Positions 42,815 through 53,550 are shown, counted from the first letter of the stretch. The stretch is DNA of 64,000 bases from Acidithiobacillus sp. HP-2 (GCF_015100155.1 NZ_JACKZA010000010.1:76178-140177), one strand, 5' to 3'. Notes: a model not told the origin generated them from the sequence alone. Numbers and translations are program-made.

Positions 42815-43618
42815 TCAGTCCAGTTGCCGATGTTGCAGAGCGGGCAGTTGCTTTCGGCAACTTTGCAGGTAATCCCTGTCCATTCCAGCCATCACCCATC
42901 CCGGTCCCTGTTCCATGCGGGCCAGGACCTGCCCCCAAGGGTCAATAATCATGCTGCCGCCAAAAGTCTGGCGACCATTCTGATGCAGACCGCCCTGATC
43001 GGCAGCCAGCACGTACGCCTGATTTTCGATGGCTCTGGCGCGCAGCAAACTTTCCCAGTGGGCGGCACCCGTTTGTCGGGTGAAAGCGCTTGGCACCACC
43101 AGCAGTTCGGCACCGGCGTAATGACGGTACAACTCCGGAAAACGCAAATCATAACAAATGGAGAGCCCCAGTTGACCCCAAGGGGTTTCCACCCGGACTG
43201 GCTGCTTTCCCGGAGCAATACTGCGGGATTCACGATACGTTTCCCCACCAGCCAGATCCACATCAAAAAGATGAATTTTGTCATAGCGGGCGCGGCGCTG
43301 GCCTTCATTATCATAAACCAGACAAGCCGCAAAGCAGCGTCCGTCGGACGCTGCGATGGGGATGCTGCCGCCCACCAGCCAGCAGCCCTGCTGACGCGCC
43401 TGATCCGCCAGCCAGGACTGAATAACACCCTCACCATCGGGTTCCATCAGCGCGAGCTTGTCCGTTTCATGGCGCCCCATAAAGGCAAAATTCTCGGGCA
43501 GCAGGATCAGGTTCGCCCCCTCACCGGCGGCCTCCCGGATCAGCCCTGCGGCTTGCTCAAGATTTTCTGAAGGGATATCCGAAGAAACCATCTGAATCAC
43601 GGCAAGCTGAGCGTCCAT
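42815..43618 (-). CDS. Carbon-nitrogen hydrolase (nitrilase superfamily)
   Basis: 267 residues with the Glu-Lys-Cys triad: Glu in LILLPENFAFMG, Lys in ARYDKIHLFDVD, and Cys in GLSICYDLRFPEL. This matches the Nit1/omega-amidase group, which hydrolyses deaminated glutathione or alpha-keto acid amides. It follows yhdP by 3 bases, an arrangement common in proteobacteria. Confidence 0.93.
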   Translation of the reverse strand: MDAQLAVIQMVSSDIPSENLEQAAGLIREAAGEGANLILLPENFAFMGRHETDKLALMEPDGEGVIQSWLADQARQQGCWLVGGSIPIAASDGRCFAACLVYDNEGQRRARYDKIHLFDVDLAGGETYRESRSIAPGKQPVRVETPWGQLGLSICYDLRFPELYRHYAGAELLVVPSAFTRQTGAAHWESLLRARAIENQAYVLAADQGGLHQNGRQTFGGSMIIDPWGQVLARMEQGPGWVMAGMDRDYLQSCRKQLPALQHRQLD

Positions 43619-43621
43619 GCG

Positions 43622-46600
43622 TTATTTATCCTTTGCTGACGATGACGATATGCGAGTAACCATGGGGTGTTCCCAAGTGCCCTGCGCACGGTAATCCAAT
43701 TTTAGCACCTTACCCGAATTCCCAAACAGTGACGGGCCCAGAAGCGGAAAATGTCCCAGAAGCCAATCAAAACTCTGCAAGGGATAAACCTGCAAATTCA
43801 GATTCATTTCCTGGCGAACCATATCCAGAGTCCCTGCTCCATGCATGGCCAGCGCACTGGAATTCAGGCGAATATCCTGACTGCGCGCCAAACCCTTCCC
43901 GAGCATGAACCTTGCCGAAAGCACGTGAAAAAACAAACCCTCTCCAAATAATGGGCGGTAATCCAGAGTGAGCAGATCTTTCAGCAGGGTCGTTGGATTC
44001 ACATAAACCAGCCAGGAAACATCCGTCCCCATTTTTTTAAGGCGACCATTTTTGACAGTGGACTCGATCGTCCCCTGAAGATGCTGCACATTCCAGTCCC
44101 AGGGCGCACCCGGCCAGGAAATTTTTCCCGTATACCGGGCTTGCCCATATTCCAGACTGTTCATCCCCAGCGCTTCCAGAGCCGGGCCAATATTGTGGCT
44201 CTGCACGGTTCCCTGCAATGTAGTCCTGCCACCATCATGGGGCTGCCATGCCCCGCTGAGATCCCAGTGACTACCGAGCCACTCCCCTTTCAAAGCCGAT
44301 AGTTGCCAGCCTCTTGGCGAGCGTTCCGCCTGCATGGTCACATCATGGGCAAGATGACCACGCCAATCCAGATGGTCCATCTGGGCATCCAGGTCCAGTG
44401 AGCTACCTGTGGCCCAGGCAGGAGAAGAAGGTACCCCGGAAGCCAGCCGGGCAAACTGCAGATCTTCGGTCTGCGCAGGCCTGAGTAGCAGTTTCTGCAC
44501 ATTCAGGTGAATGGCGGCCGCTTGTGCCGGACCTCGTGCCGCCTGATAAGTGAGCTTGCCCGCAGACTGAGGGCTGCGCCAGTGCAAATGCCAGTTACGG
44601 CCACGGGCCTCTCCCTGCATGCGGGTATGCTGCCAAACCTGCCCCAGCAGTTGCACTTGCTGCCAATGCAGGTCAAAACGAGTGGTTGGCAAGCTGCCTC
44701 CCGGGCCACCTTCCGGCAAGAGAGCGAACCATTCATCCACAGGCAGAACCTTACCCTGTCCGTCTATCCTCACGCCGTAGTCGGGCATTTTGGGAAGGGG
44801 GCCCGCACCCAGACGCAGCGCTGCAGCCCGCCACTGCCAATGCCTGCCTTCGCTTTTCCAGCTCAGCCGGGCCTGGCCTTGAGCTGCGTGAACAGTCAGA
44901 TCAAAAGCACGGTGCCAAAACCCCTGTCCCGAAATGTTGACGCGGGACTTATCCGCATAATTCCAGTTAAAAGGTGCCGGGAGGGTACTGCGACTACGCT
45001 GTAACCGGGCATCTCCCAACAAGCGCAGCCTGCCATTTTCCAGGGTTCCGGATACCTGATAGGGAATCACACCATGCAGTCTGGATTGCCAGGATTGCGG
45101 CAGCGGTAACTGCCCCGCCTGCAGCGACCCCTGCAATTGCATCTGCAGATGAGTCTGCTGGTCAAGTGCTTTGGCTTGTAAACTCACTTGTGCGGGGCCG
45201 CCCACAAACTGACCCTGCAGGTTTTTGGCACTGATGGCATCACGCTGAAAATGAATGGGTCCCGAAATGGATTCAGCTCGCCAGTTTCCCATTTTCATAC
45301 CGGCTTTTTGCAAAGCAAGCACACCCTGTACCTGGGTTTTTTCATGATGAAATGGCACCTTCAGGGCCAAATGCAACTGTCCTTCCCCGGAAAGTTGCAG
45401 GGGCGGCGTTTGCGCATGGCGTAAAATCGGGGTCTGACGCAAACAGGGCAGCAGTTTTGCCATAGGCAGAGGCGTATGGATTTCTGCATACAGAGGCGAT
45501 GCAAGTGCCGTATCCAGATTGCCAATAGAAACCTGCGCCTCCCGCACCGGAATACCGGAAATATCCCCGTGACTGCGAACGGTCAATGCATTTCCAGTCC
45601 ACAGCAAACGGGCATCCAGATGCTCCGCATCGGGCCAGCGTGCTGCGTAATGCAAATGCACATTGTGAAAATGCGCCTGCAGATTCAGATGGTCATGATT
45701 GTGGTTTTGGGGCAAATGCTGCCAGGGGCCTCGCCAACGCAAATCTGCCTTGTCCAGAGTGCCACTGAGAAAGGCCCTGGAAAGCCAGCGCTGCAATGCC
45801 GGTGAAATTCCCTGCTTCGGCAGAAAAGTGTTGATGTCGCGTACCGGCAGGTGCTGCAGTCGGGCTCGCAAATGCAATTGCTGTGGACCAATGCTGGCAG
45901 TTAACTGCAAATCTCCAGGACCATGAACACATAATGGATCGGCCTGCAAAGACCAGTGCTGAGCATTCCAGCGACCGGAAATATTTCCCGAAACTTTTTG
46001 TAAAAACCAGGAATGGGCAAAATAACGCGGCCAAAATACCTTCAGTTGTCGGCTTTGCAAGTGCAGGCTGAATTGTTGCGGCTGAAAATCAAGATGGCCG
46101 CTCAAACCGTCCAGGCGTGGGGCCTTGCCCAGAGCGGGAATATCCAGATCATCCAGCCGGGTTTGTAGTTGCCAGCCCAGCTTTTGGGAGTTCCGGATTT
46201 TTGCAAAATGTACCTGCAGGTCCCGCAAACTTCCGTGCCAGGATGATTGGCGCCAGTTTTGCCAGTGCGCTGGTAATAAAGGGCCGGCGATGTCCATAAC
46301 CAGCTGAACGGGCAAGCGTTTGGCACTGAAATCACCCTGCAATCGCCCCTGCCAGTGGAGACGCAAGCGGGCGGACAAGGGCTGCGCGCTGATCCCGCTG
46401 ATTTGTGAAATCACAAGCTGCCCCGAGTGGGCAAGCCCTTGCCAGCCGATATTCCCTTCCACCCTGGTCGATTTCCGCCCTGAAAAACCCGGATGTTTCC
46501 ATTGAAAATGGCCGTCCAAAGCGCTGGGCAAGCCACCCTGCCAGACCAGACTGCCCTCTGCACTCAGCAGCCCCTGCAGCGCAGGGAACCGGCCATCCAG

Positions 46601-47293
46601 TTCATGCAACCAGGCCATGGGCAGGCCATGTAGCGCCCATTGCCCATTTCCTGCCGCGCCCGTGTACTCCAGACTGCCGCCTTGTGCCCAGTCGAGGTGA
46701 ACCTGCATGTCCGGTCGTAAGCCGCCTGTACTGAGCCACTGCAAATGCAAGTCTGTTGAATGATTATTGCCTGGCAATTCAATCAAAAAATGTTGGATTT
46801 GCAGGCGTGCTGGATCCAGCTTGAGATTAAAATGACTGTTGGATTGACCCGATTTCAGTCCGGCCAACTGCCAATGCCCCCGGGCATTTTTGAGGAGTTT
46901 TACAGAACCACTGGTCACATCCAGTTTTCTGACCAGCAGGTCGCCCGCGAACAGTGGCAAGACAAAAAACCGCAAGTCCACATCATTCAGAGACAAATCC
47001 GGATGGGCAGCAGACCCGATCAGTAAATGTTGAAATTGCACAGTGGGTCCACCCTTCCATCCGGTCCGGAGGGCACTCAGTTGCACGGGTTCGGAGAAAT
47101 GCTCTACCAGGGTGCTGCGCAGATAATCCCGGAGCAGTTCCGGCCTGTAGATAAAAAGCAGATAGGCGGCGAGTACCAGCAGCAGTGCAGCCGCGACCAG
47201 CACTGCCGAAATCCGGGCGAACCCAACAGCCAACCTGCGCAGAGACTGTCGCAGTCCTGCCTGATGCGGGGCACCAGCATGGGCATCAGCCAT
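43622..47293 (-). CDS. yhdP: YhdP family AsmA-like inter-membrane lipid transport protein
   Basis: 1223-residue protein with one N-terminal membrane helix (residues 28-50, VLVAAALLLVLAAYLLFIY) followed by a huge beta-rich periplasmic region of DUF3971/AsmA type. Proteins of this family form bridges that carry phospholipids to the outer membrane. The C-terminal segment DVSWLVYVNPTTLLKDLLTL and NSGKVLKLDYRAQGTWEHP is typical. It heads a pair with the nitrilase gene and is divergent from glnE. Confidence 0.9.
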   Translation of the reverse strand: MADAHAGAPHQAGLRQSLRRLAVGFARISAVLVAAALLLVLAAYLLFIYRPELLRDYLRSTLVEHFSEPVQLSALRTGWKGGPTVQFQHLLIGSAAHPDLSLNDVDLRFFVLPLFAGDLLVRKLDVTSGSVKLLKNARGHWQLAGLKSGQSNSHFNLKLDPARLQIQHFLIELPGNNHSTDLHLQWLSTGGLRPDMQVHLDWAQGGSLEYTGAAGNGQWALHGLPMAWLHELDGRFPALQGLLSAEGSLVWQGGLPSALDGHFQWKHPGFSGRKSTRVEGNIGWQGLAHSGQLVISQISGISAQPLSARLRLHWQGRLQGDFSAKRLPVQLVMDIAGPLLPAHWQNWRQSSWHGSLRDLQVHFAKIRNSQKLGWQLQTRLDDLDIPALGKAPRLDGLSGHLDFQPQQFSLHLQSRQLKVFWPRYFAHSWFLQKVSGNISGRWNAQHWSLQADPLCVHGPGDLQLTASIGPQQLHLRARLQHLPVRDINTFLPKQGISPALQRWLSRAFLSGTLDKADLRWRGPWQHLPQNHNHDHLNLQAHFHNVHLHYAARWPDAEHLDARLLWTGNALTVRSHGDISGIPVREAQVSIGNLDTALASPLYAEIHTPLPMAKLLPCLRQTPILRHAQTPPLQLSGEGQLHLALKVPFHHEKTQVQGVLALQKAGMKMGNWRAESISGPIHFQRDAISAKNLQGQFVGGPAQVSLQAKALDQQTHLQMQLQGSLQAGQLPLPQSWQSRLHGVIPYQVSGTLENGRLRLLGDARLQRSRSTLPAPFNWNYADKSRVNISGQGFWHRAFDLTVHAAQGQARLSWKSEGRHWQWRAAALRLGAGPLPKMPDYGVRIDGQGKVLPVDEWFALLPEGGPGGSLPTTRFDLHWQQVQLLGQVWQHTRMQGEARGRNWHLHWRSPQSAGKLTYQAARGPAQAAAIHLNVQKLLLRPAQTEDLQFARLASGVPSSPAWATGSSLDLDAQMDHLDWRGHLAHDVTMQAERSPRGWQLSALKGEWLGSHWDLSGAWQPHDGGRTTLQGTVQSHNIGPALEALGMNSLEYGQARYTGKISWPGAPWDWNVQHLQGTIESTVKNGRLKKMGTDVSWLVYVNPTTLLKDLLTLDYRPLFGEGLFFHVLSARFMLGKGLARSQDIRLNSSALAMHGAGTLDMVRQEMNLNLQVYPLQSFDWLLGHFPLLGPSLFGNSGKVLKLDYRAQGTWEHPMVTRISSSSAKDK

Positions 47294-47439
47294 GATGCCC
47301 GGTCGATCTCATTAAAAATACTGAGGAAATACGCGAAGTTCCTGAATAGCACAAGAAAATGTAAGAGGATTACATGGGTCGTATCATAATCATCTTCAGG
47401 TACACTGTGAACATGTATGCCCTGCCAAGGAAAAGCCCC

Positions 47440-50361
47440 ATGTCCCGGAGACCTGTGCCTGAAAACCCGATGGATGAGAGCCCAAAATCCATGCCCCCGA
47501 AAACCGGGACGAGCTTACCCACCCAGATCACCGAAATTCTCCGGCAAATGCCTGTAGACAGGGAAGCCATAGAAGAAATGGTCACGGTCATCTGGGCAAC
47601 GTTTTCGGAAACCCAACGCAACAAGCTGCTGGATAATGGTGCAGGTTTTTTCCGGCATTGCTTGCAGGTTGCCTGCGCCAGCCCCTTTCTGCGCCAATAT
47701 CTGCAGTGTCATCCCCAGCATCTGCTCCGGTTGGCCAAGGGAGAAATCACCCCGCTTCCCGACTTGAAGGATCTCAGCCCTGAAGCCTTCAATACGGCAC
47801 TACGGCGCTATCGGAATGCACGGATGATTGAAATCATCTGGCGGGATCGCATGGCGGGTGAGCAGATGCCGGAAACCGTAGCGGCTGTCAGCGCGCTAGC
47901 CGAAATCTGTCTACAGCAGGCCTGCACATACGGCCAGGCATTATTGGAACAATCCTATGGATGTCCCGGGAACGATGCCGGAGAGGCGGTTGCTTTCGCG
48001 GTCATCGGCATGGGCAAACTCGGTGGAAAAGAGCTGAATTTGTCCTCGGATATCGACCTCATTTTCTGCTTTGGCGAAAATGGCAGCAGTAATGGTCCCC
48101 GTTCCCTGGAAAACAGTGAATACTTCAGCCGTTTGGGGCGCTGGCTGATTCAGGCGCTGGATCAACCCGGCGCCGAAGGTTTCTGCTTTCGCGTAGACAT
48201 GCGTCTGCGTCCTTTCGGGGATGCCGGCCCCCTCTGCATCAGTGCTGCCGCCATGGAGCACTATTATCAGGTCCATGGGCGGGGCTGGGAGCGTTACGCT
48301 TTCATCAAGGCCCGACCCGTAGCGGGTAACCTGGATTTTGGTGCAAAAGTGCTGGAAATGCTGAGGCCTTTTGTTTACCGCCGCTATCTGGACTTTACCG
48401 CTCTGCAGGGACTCCGTGAGGTCAAGGCCCTGATGGATGCTGAGCAGGGCGAAAGCAGTCAGGACATTAAAAAAGGACAAGGCGGGATTCGCGAAATCGA
48501 ATTTATCTGTCAATCACTCCAGATCATCCATGGGGGGCGTACCCCCCAACTACGCAATACCAACACGCTCAGCACGCTGGATATTCTCTACGAACTGAAT
48601 CTACTGCCAACATCCGTTTTTCTGTTATTGGGCAAGGCCTACTGTTTTTTTCGTAATACCGAGCACTGCCTGCAAATGGTCCAGGACCAGCAAACCCAGC
48701 AACTTCCCCGCAATGAGAGCGAATGGCAGCGACTGGCTTGCGCCATGCACCATGAGGATGTGGATAGTTTTCGAATGGATCTGGACTGTTTGCGTCAGCA
48801 AGTGCATCAGATTTTTTTACAAACGCTGGCTCCGCAAACTGCGCCTTCCAGCAATACCCCGGAACAGGGGCGACAACTCTGGCTGCATGCCCAAAACCAT
48901 ACTCTGGACATGCTCCCTGAAGATCTTTTCCAGCAACTGCATTTTCCAAACCCGACAGAAAGCTGGTCACGACTCTGGCGCTTTGCCCATAGTCGGGATG
49001 TCTCTTTGCGGCTATCCACTGAAGGACGCCAGCGTCTGGATAATTTGCTGCCGCAGATACTGGAAATTTGTGCACAGGAAGCCGATAGCGAAGCGCTTCT
49101 GCAACATTTTCTGAACCTGCTGGAAGCCATACTCAGCAAAGCCAATTACCTCGCGCTCCTCGCCGAAAACCCCCGCTATCTGCAGCATTGCAGCGCGCTG
49201 CTGCACAGTCCCTGGTTAGCGCAGCAACTCGCCCGCTTTCCCGTGCTGCTCGATGATGTCCTCAGCAACAACCATCAGCCCGGGCAATGGCCGGAAATTC
49301 TCCACGCCCAACTACAGTATGCGGAAGACCAGGAAGAACGCATGGATGCCCTGCGGCGCTTTAAAAATGCCGAACTGGTACGCCTGGCGGCCAGCTTCTG
49401 GACGCAGCAGTTACCTATTGAGTCGTTACTGCGGCAGCTCAGCGATCTGGCACAACTTACCCTGCAAACGGCGCTGGATTGGGCCCGGCTGGAAATGGAA
49501 CGCCGCCATGGCCGGATCTGCGCTCAGGATGGACAGACAGCATCTTTTGCGGTCATCGCTTTGGGCAAGCTGGGTGGTCAGGAAATGGGCTTCGCCTCAG
49601 ACCTGGATCTGATTTATTTATATGACGCCCCACCTGATGCAGAAAGTGACGGTCCAGCGCCCCTTCCCGCCTCCACCTGGTATGCCCGCCTGGGACAAAG
49701 GCTCATCCACCTGCTCAGCACGCTGACCCGCGCCGGCATATTGTATGAAATTGACATGCGCCTGCGACCCAGCGGCCAATCCGGCCCCCTGGTCAGCAGT
49801 ATGGAAACTTTCAGTCGCTACCAGCACCAATCCGCCTGGACATGGGAGCATCAGGCCCTGACCCGCGCCCGCTGGGTGGCCGGCGACTCACAGTTAGGAG
49901 TACGTTTCGAACAATTGCGTCATGCCATTTTGAGTTCCGAAAGAGACGCCGAGACCTTGAAAAGTGCCGTGTGGAGTATGAGAAAACGTATTTTCGACAA
50001 TAAAAACATAGCCCCACAAGCTTTTCATCTGAAATTAAGCCCGGGTGGACTGACAGATATCGAGTTTCTTGTACAATTTGCTATGCTAGGCGCTTGCCCA
50101 GAGCAGCCGGATTTGTGTCAGAATACCGGCACCGCAGCAGCCATCAGGGCCTTGGTGCAATCCGGTGTTTGGAATGCCCGACAAGGCTCTGATTTGCTGC
50201 ATGCCTGGAAACTGTACCGGCAAGTAGAAAACGAACGCTGGCTGAACTTGCAGGAAAACAATGTTCATGCCGATGATACCCCGCATTGGGGGGCTTTGCA
50301 GGACGCCTCAGAAAAGGTGCGAGTCATCTGGCAGGAATGGATTGGCAGTTATACGGATTAA
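47440..50361 (+). CDS. glnE: Glutamine synthetase adenylyltransferase/deadenylase
   Basis: 973-residue bifunctional enzyme that adenylylates and deadenylylates glutamine synthetase to match nitrogen status. It contains two nucleotidyltransferase domains: GMGKLGGKELNLSSDIDLIF in the N-terminal half (deadenylylation) and ALGKLGGQEMGFASDLDLIY in the C-terminal half (adenylylation), each with G-S/G-x-D-x-D. The ATG at 47440 with AAGGA 8 bases upstream is preferred; the frame is open to 47374. ilvE begins 12 bases after the stop. Confidence 0.96.
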   Translation: MSRRPVPENPMDESPKSMPPKTGTSLPTQITEILRQMPVDREAIEEMVTVIWATFSETQRNKLLDNGAGFFRHCLQVACASPFLRQYLQCHPQHLLRLAKGEITPLPDLKDLSPEAFNTALRRYRNARMIEIIWRDRMAGEQMPETVAAVSALAEICLQQACTYGQALLEQSYGCPGNDAGEAVAFAVIGMGKLGGKELNLSSDIDLIFCFGENGSSNGPRSLENSEYFSRLGRWLIQALDQPGAEGFCFRVDMRLRPFGDAGPLCISAAAMEHYYQVHGRGWERYAFIKARPVAGNLDFGAKVLEMLRPFVYRRYLDFTALQGLREVKALMDAEQGESSQDIKKGQGGIREIEFICQSLQIIHGGRTPQLRNTNTLSTLDILYELNLLPTSVFLLLGKAYCFFRNTEHCLQMVQDQQTQQLPRNESEWQRLACAMHHEDVDSFRMDLDCLRQQVHQIFLQTLAPQTAPSSNTPEQGRQLWLHAQNHTLDMLPEDLFQQLHFPNPTESWSRLWRFAHSRDVSLRLSTEGRQRLDNLLPQILEICAQEADSEALLQHFLNLLEAILSKANYLALLAENPRYLQHCSALLHSPWLAQQLARFPVLLDDVLSNNHQPGQWPEILHAQLQYAEDQEERMDALRRFKNAELVRLAASFWTQQLPIESLLRQLSDLAQLTLQTALDWARLEMERRHGRICAQDGQTASFAVIALGKLGGQEMGFASDLDLIYLYDAPPDAESDGPAPLPASTWYARLGQRLIHLLSTLTRAGILYEIDMRLRPSGQSGPLVSSMETFSRYQHQSAWTWEHQALTRARWVAGDSQLGVRFEQLRHAILSSERDAETLKSAVWSMRKRIFDNKNIAPQAFHLKLSPGGLTDIEFLVQFAMLGACPEQPDLCQNTGTAAAIRALVQSGVWNARQGSDLLHAWKLYRQVENERWLNLQENNVHADDTPHWGALQDASEKVRVIWQEWIGSYTD

Positions 50362-50373
50362 GGAGAAGTAAAA

Positions 50374-51297
50374 ATGTCCATGGCGGATCGTGACGGTTTT
50401 ATCTGGTTTGATGGCAAAATGGTGCCCTGGAGAGAAGCTACGGTGCATGGACTGACCCACAGCCTCCATTATGGCATGGGTTGTTTCGAGGGCGAGCGTG
50501 CTTATGCCACTCCCCAGGGAGCCGCCATTTTTCGTTTGCCGGAGCATACCAAACGGCTGTTCAACAGCGCCAAAATCCTGCAGATGGAAGTACCATTCAC
50601 GGAAGCAGAAATCAATGCGGCCACCAGGGAAGTGATTCGCGTAAACCAGCTGGAGTCTGCCTACATTCGCCCACTGCTGTTCTATGGCGCCGAAGGCATG
50701 GGCTTATCTGCCAAAGGCCTGAAAGTCCATGCCCTCATTGCTGCCTGGAGCTGGGGCAGTTATCTGGGGCAGGAGGCGCTTGAAAAAGGCATCCGCGTCA
50801 AGGTCAGTTCCTTCAATCGTCATCAGGTGAACATCCACCTGTGTAAAGCCAAGGCTACCGGCAATTATATGAACTCCATGCTGGCCCAGCGCGAAGCCTC
50901 GTCCTGCGGATATGATGAAGCCTTGCTGCTGGACCGTGAAGGCTATGTAGCCGAAGGTTCCGGCGAGAACGTATTCATGGTGCGCGATGGCATTCTCTAT
51001 ACCCCAACCCTGACCAGCGCCCTGGAAGGCATAACCCGCGACACGATTCTCCGTTTTGCCCGGGATGCCGGCATTCCCATTGTTGAAAAACAACTCACCC
51101 GCGATGAATTTTATATTGCCGATGAGGCTTTCTTTACAGGTACCGCCGCAGAAGTCACGCCGATTCGCGAAATTGACGGAAGAGTCATTGGTAGTGGCAG
51201 TCGGGGACCCATCACCAGCCAGCTGCAAAGCCGTTATTTTGATACGGTCGCTGGGCGTCGGGATGATCATCCCGAATGGTTGCATCACGTCGCCTGA
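50374..51297 (+). CDS. ilvE: Branched-chain amino acid aminotransferase
   Basis: 307-residue fold-type IV PLP enzyme making leucine, isoleucine and valine from their keto acids. Signature parts are HGLTHSLHYGMGCFEGERAY, the PLP-lysine segment KAKATGNYMNSMLAQREA, and EGSGENVFMVRDG with FFTGTAAEVTPIREIDGR. Twelve bases separate it from glnE, so the two are likely co-transcribed, grouping nitrogen functions. Confidence 0.97.
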   Translation: MSMADRDGFIWFDGKMVPWREATVHGLTHSLHYGMGCFEGERAYATPQGAAIFRLPEHTKRLFNSAKILQMEVPFTEAEINAATREVIRVNQLESAYIRPLLFYGAEGMGLSAKGLKVHALIAAWSWGSYLGQEALEKGIRVKVSSFNRHQVNIHLCKAKATGNYMNSMLAQREASSCGYDEALLLDREGYVAEGSGENVFMVRDGILYTPTLTSALEGITRDTILRFARDAGIPIVEKQLTRDEFYIADEAFFTGTAAEVTPIREIDGRVIGSGSRGPITSQLQSRYFDTVAGRRDDHPEWLHHVA

Positions 51298-51300
51298 ACC

Positions 51301-51513
51301 ATGAAAAACGCCATTCACTGCTGCAACAAGGGGTTCACCGAGGTGGAACCCCAACAGTTACCGCTCTATTGCCCACAGCCGGAGATGAGCCGCTGGAACG
51401 GTCACCCCCGGGTATTCCTCAAAATTGAAGAAACGGGCGAAGCCCGGTGTCCCTACTGCGGCACGCTCTACGTATTGAAGGGTGGGCCGCAGAAAAAGGC
51501 AGCAGGACACTAG
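51301..51513 (+). CDS. CHCC zinc-finger domain protein
   Basis: 70-residue protein with the CHCC zinc-finger arrangement: YCPQPEMSRWNGHPRVFL and ARCPYCGTLYVLKG provide Cys, His, Cys, Cys. The family is related to the 13-kDa NDUFS6-type subunit, but the free-standing bacterial form has no proven role. It directly follows ilvE (3-base gap), a pairing common in beta/gammaproteobacteria. Confidence 0.88.
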   Translation: MKNAIHCCNKGFTEVEPQQLPLYCPQPEMSRWNGHPRVFLKIEETGEARCPYCGTLYVLKGGPQKKAAGH

Positions 51514-51532
51514 GTCTGGATATGGCTGCCCG

Positions 51533-53353
51533 TCAGGATTTGGGCAACCAGCGCATAAAGGCCCGGGGCCCTAAATAGCCCTCCTGCTGGGCCTGCACCT
51601 GACCATTTGCGCCAATGGCCATAAATGCCGGTGGGCCAACCAGATTGTAACGTTTCAACAAAGCCCGGCTATTGGCGTCATCCCGGGTCACATCCACGCG
51701 GATTAACACCCGATTGTGCAGGGCATTTTCCACCTCTGGCGTCGCGAAGGTCACCTTGTCCATGCGTGCGCATTCCACGCACCAGCTGGCCCAATAATCC
51801 ACCAGGACGGGTTTATCATCAGCCTGCTTCAGTGCAGCATCGAGGGCTTGGGGACTTTTCACTATGTTAAAGTGCAACGCAGCCTGCTGTGAGCGGTCTG
51901 CACCTTTTCCCGCCTCCAGGACTCTTGAGAGCGGCTGTAGCGGATCACTGGCACCGCTCAACGCGCCCACCCCCATCACCAGACCATAGGCAAGCAGGAG
52001 GATTCCAACGCCCTTCCAGAAGCGTCTCCAGCCTGCGGCTTCAGCCCCCAAAGCGTCCAGAGCCCCCAGGTAGACAGAGGAAATAACGGCCAGTGCTGCC
52101 CAAAGCGCCAGACTGACTGCGCCTGGCAGTACCCGGGCAAACAGCCAGATGGCCACCCCCAACATCAGCACGCCAAAAATGGCCTTGACTGCGTCCATCC
52201 AGGCACCGGCACGCGGCAACAGCCGCCCCGCCGAAGTCCCAATAACCAAGAGGGGTACGCCCATCCCCAGACTCAGGACAAACAGCGACAGTCCGCCCAA
52301 AAATACATTACCTGTCTGGGAAATAAACAATAAGGCCCCTGCCAAGGGTGCCGCCACACAAGGGCCGACAATCAGCGCCGACAAGGCTCCCATGACAAAA
52401 CTACTGAACAGATGCCCGCCTTTCCCCATCCCGGAAAGCCGGGTCTGCATTCCACTGGGCATTTGCAACTCATAAAACCCGAACATGGAAAGCGCCAGCA
52501 ACACAAATATCAGTGCGAATGCACCCAGAATCCAGGGATTCTGGAAAACAGCCTGCAGGTAGGCACCCGTTATTGCTGCCAACACTCCCGCAATGGTGTA
52601 AGTCAACGCCATGCCCAGTACATAAGCCAGCGACAAAGTAAAAGCCCGGGATTTTTGTGTACCCCGTTTGGCTTCCTGACCGACAATCAGCGCTGACAAA
52701 ATGGGAATCATCGGAAATATACAGGGCGTAAAAGCCAGCCCCAGACCGGCAACAAAAAACAGTCCTAAAGTCAGCCAGAAACTGTCCTGCAGAGCGCCAG
52801 CCAGTACTCCGGCATTACTGCTACTTTTTACCGGTGAAGACCGGGAATGGGGACTGGGTACCGAAGCGGTCGGTATCGTTGCGGAAGCCGGGGCCTGCAA
52901 GGACAGCTGTACTGTCTTGCTTTGTTCAGGATAACAAACCCCTGCGTTGGCACAGCCCTGATAAGTGGCTTTGACGGTCAAAGCGCCCGGCGGGGTGCCT
53001 TTGACCGAGAAAGGAATGATTACGGTGTTCTCGCCCTCCAGAACCCGCATTTTTCCAAAAGCCGGGTCATTCAGCATCACCCCCTTGGGAAGCGTGTACT
53101 TTCCCAACAAAATGCTGGTGGGCAGCACCGATACCTGAATGCGGTCTCTATAGAGGTGATAACCGGGTGCCACATCCCAGCGCAACTGCAGATGGTCGGG
53201 ACTGGACAACTTCGCGGAAAAGCTGAACGCCTGATCCGGACTGAGAAAATGATCAGCATGGGCATAACTGGCACTCAGTCCAAATAACAGAACTGCACTA
53301 CATAAAATAATGAACCTGGCCCAAAGGGTCCTATGTGCCTGCAGAACAACCAT
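51533..53353 (-). CDS. dsbD: Thiol:disulfide interchange protein DsbD
   Basis: 606 residues. It moves electrons from cytoplasmic thioredoxin to periplasmic thiol proteins. After a signal segment comes DsbD-alpha (about residues 30-150 with CANAGVCYPEQ), then eight membrane helices with the redox cysteines in FTPCIFPM and GPCVAAPL, and a C-terminal thioredoxin domain with DYWASWCVECARMDK. The start at 53353 is chosen as the last ATG before the signal segment and has GGGAG upstream; an upstream extension to 53455 has no support. A possible client, the TlpA-like protein, is at 10.7 kb. Confidence 0.95.
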   Translation of the reverse strand: MVVLQAHRTLWARFIILCSAVLLFGLSASYAHADHFLSPDQAFSFSAKLSSPDHLQLRWDVAPGYHLYRDRIQVSVLPTSILLGKYTLPKGVMLNDPAFGKMRVLEGENTVIIPFSVKGTPPGALTVKATYQGCANAGVCYPEQSKTVQLSLQAPASATIPTASVPSPHSRSSPVKSSSNAGVLAGALQDSFWLTLGLFFVAGLGLAFTPCIFPMIPILSALIVGQEAKRGTQKSRAFTLSLAYVLGMALTYTIAGVLAAITGAYLQAVFQNPWILGAFALIFVLLALSMFGFYELQMPSGMQTRLSGMGKGGHLFSSFVMGALSALIVGPCVAAPLAGALLFISQTGNVFLGGLSLFVLSLGMGVPLLVIGTSAGRLLPRAGAWMDAVKAIFGVLMLGVAIWLFARVLPGAVSLALWAALAVISSVYLGALDALGAEAAGWRRFWKGVGILLLAYGLVMGVGALSGASDPLQPLSRVLEAGKGADRSQQAALHFNIVKSPQALDAALKQADDKPVLVDYWASWCVECARMDKVTFATPEVENALHNRVLIRVDVTRDDANSRALLKRYNLVGPPAFMAIGANGQVQAQQEGYLGPRAFMRWLPKS

Positions 53354-53515
53354 GCCGATTTTGCTCCCGAACCTGTGGATGCCCCTCCCGTAGGGGCTTA
53401 AAAGGGGAAAGTGTTGCAGCCTACCCTTCTCAGTTACTAGCAACAAGCAGGCCATGGCCTTCCTGAGCAGACCTCACAACCGGCCTTGAAGAAAATTTTG
53501 CTGCTCAGGAACTTT

Positions 53516-53544
53516 TTGAATGGTCCATGCTCCAATCTTATGCA
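53516..53544 (+). promoter_or_regulatory. Candidate promoter of the first tandem small RNA
   Basis: TTGAAT at 53516-53521 and TATGCA at 53539-53544 are 17 bases apart. The -10 is weak. It lies just upstream of the first copy of the repeated RNA-like unit. Confidence 0.35.
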
Positions 53545-53550
53545 AGCGGC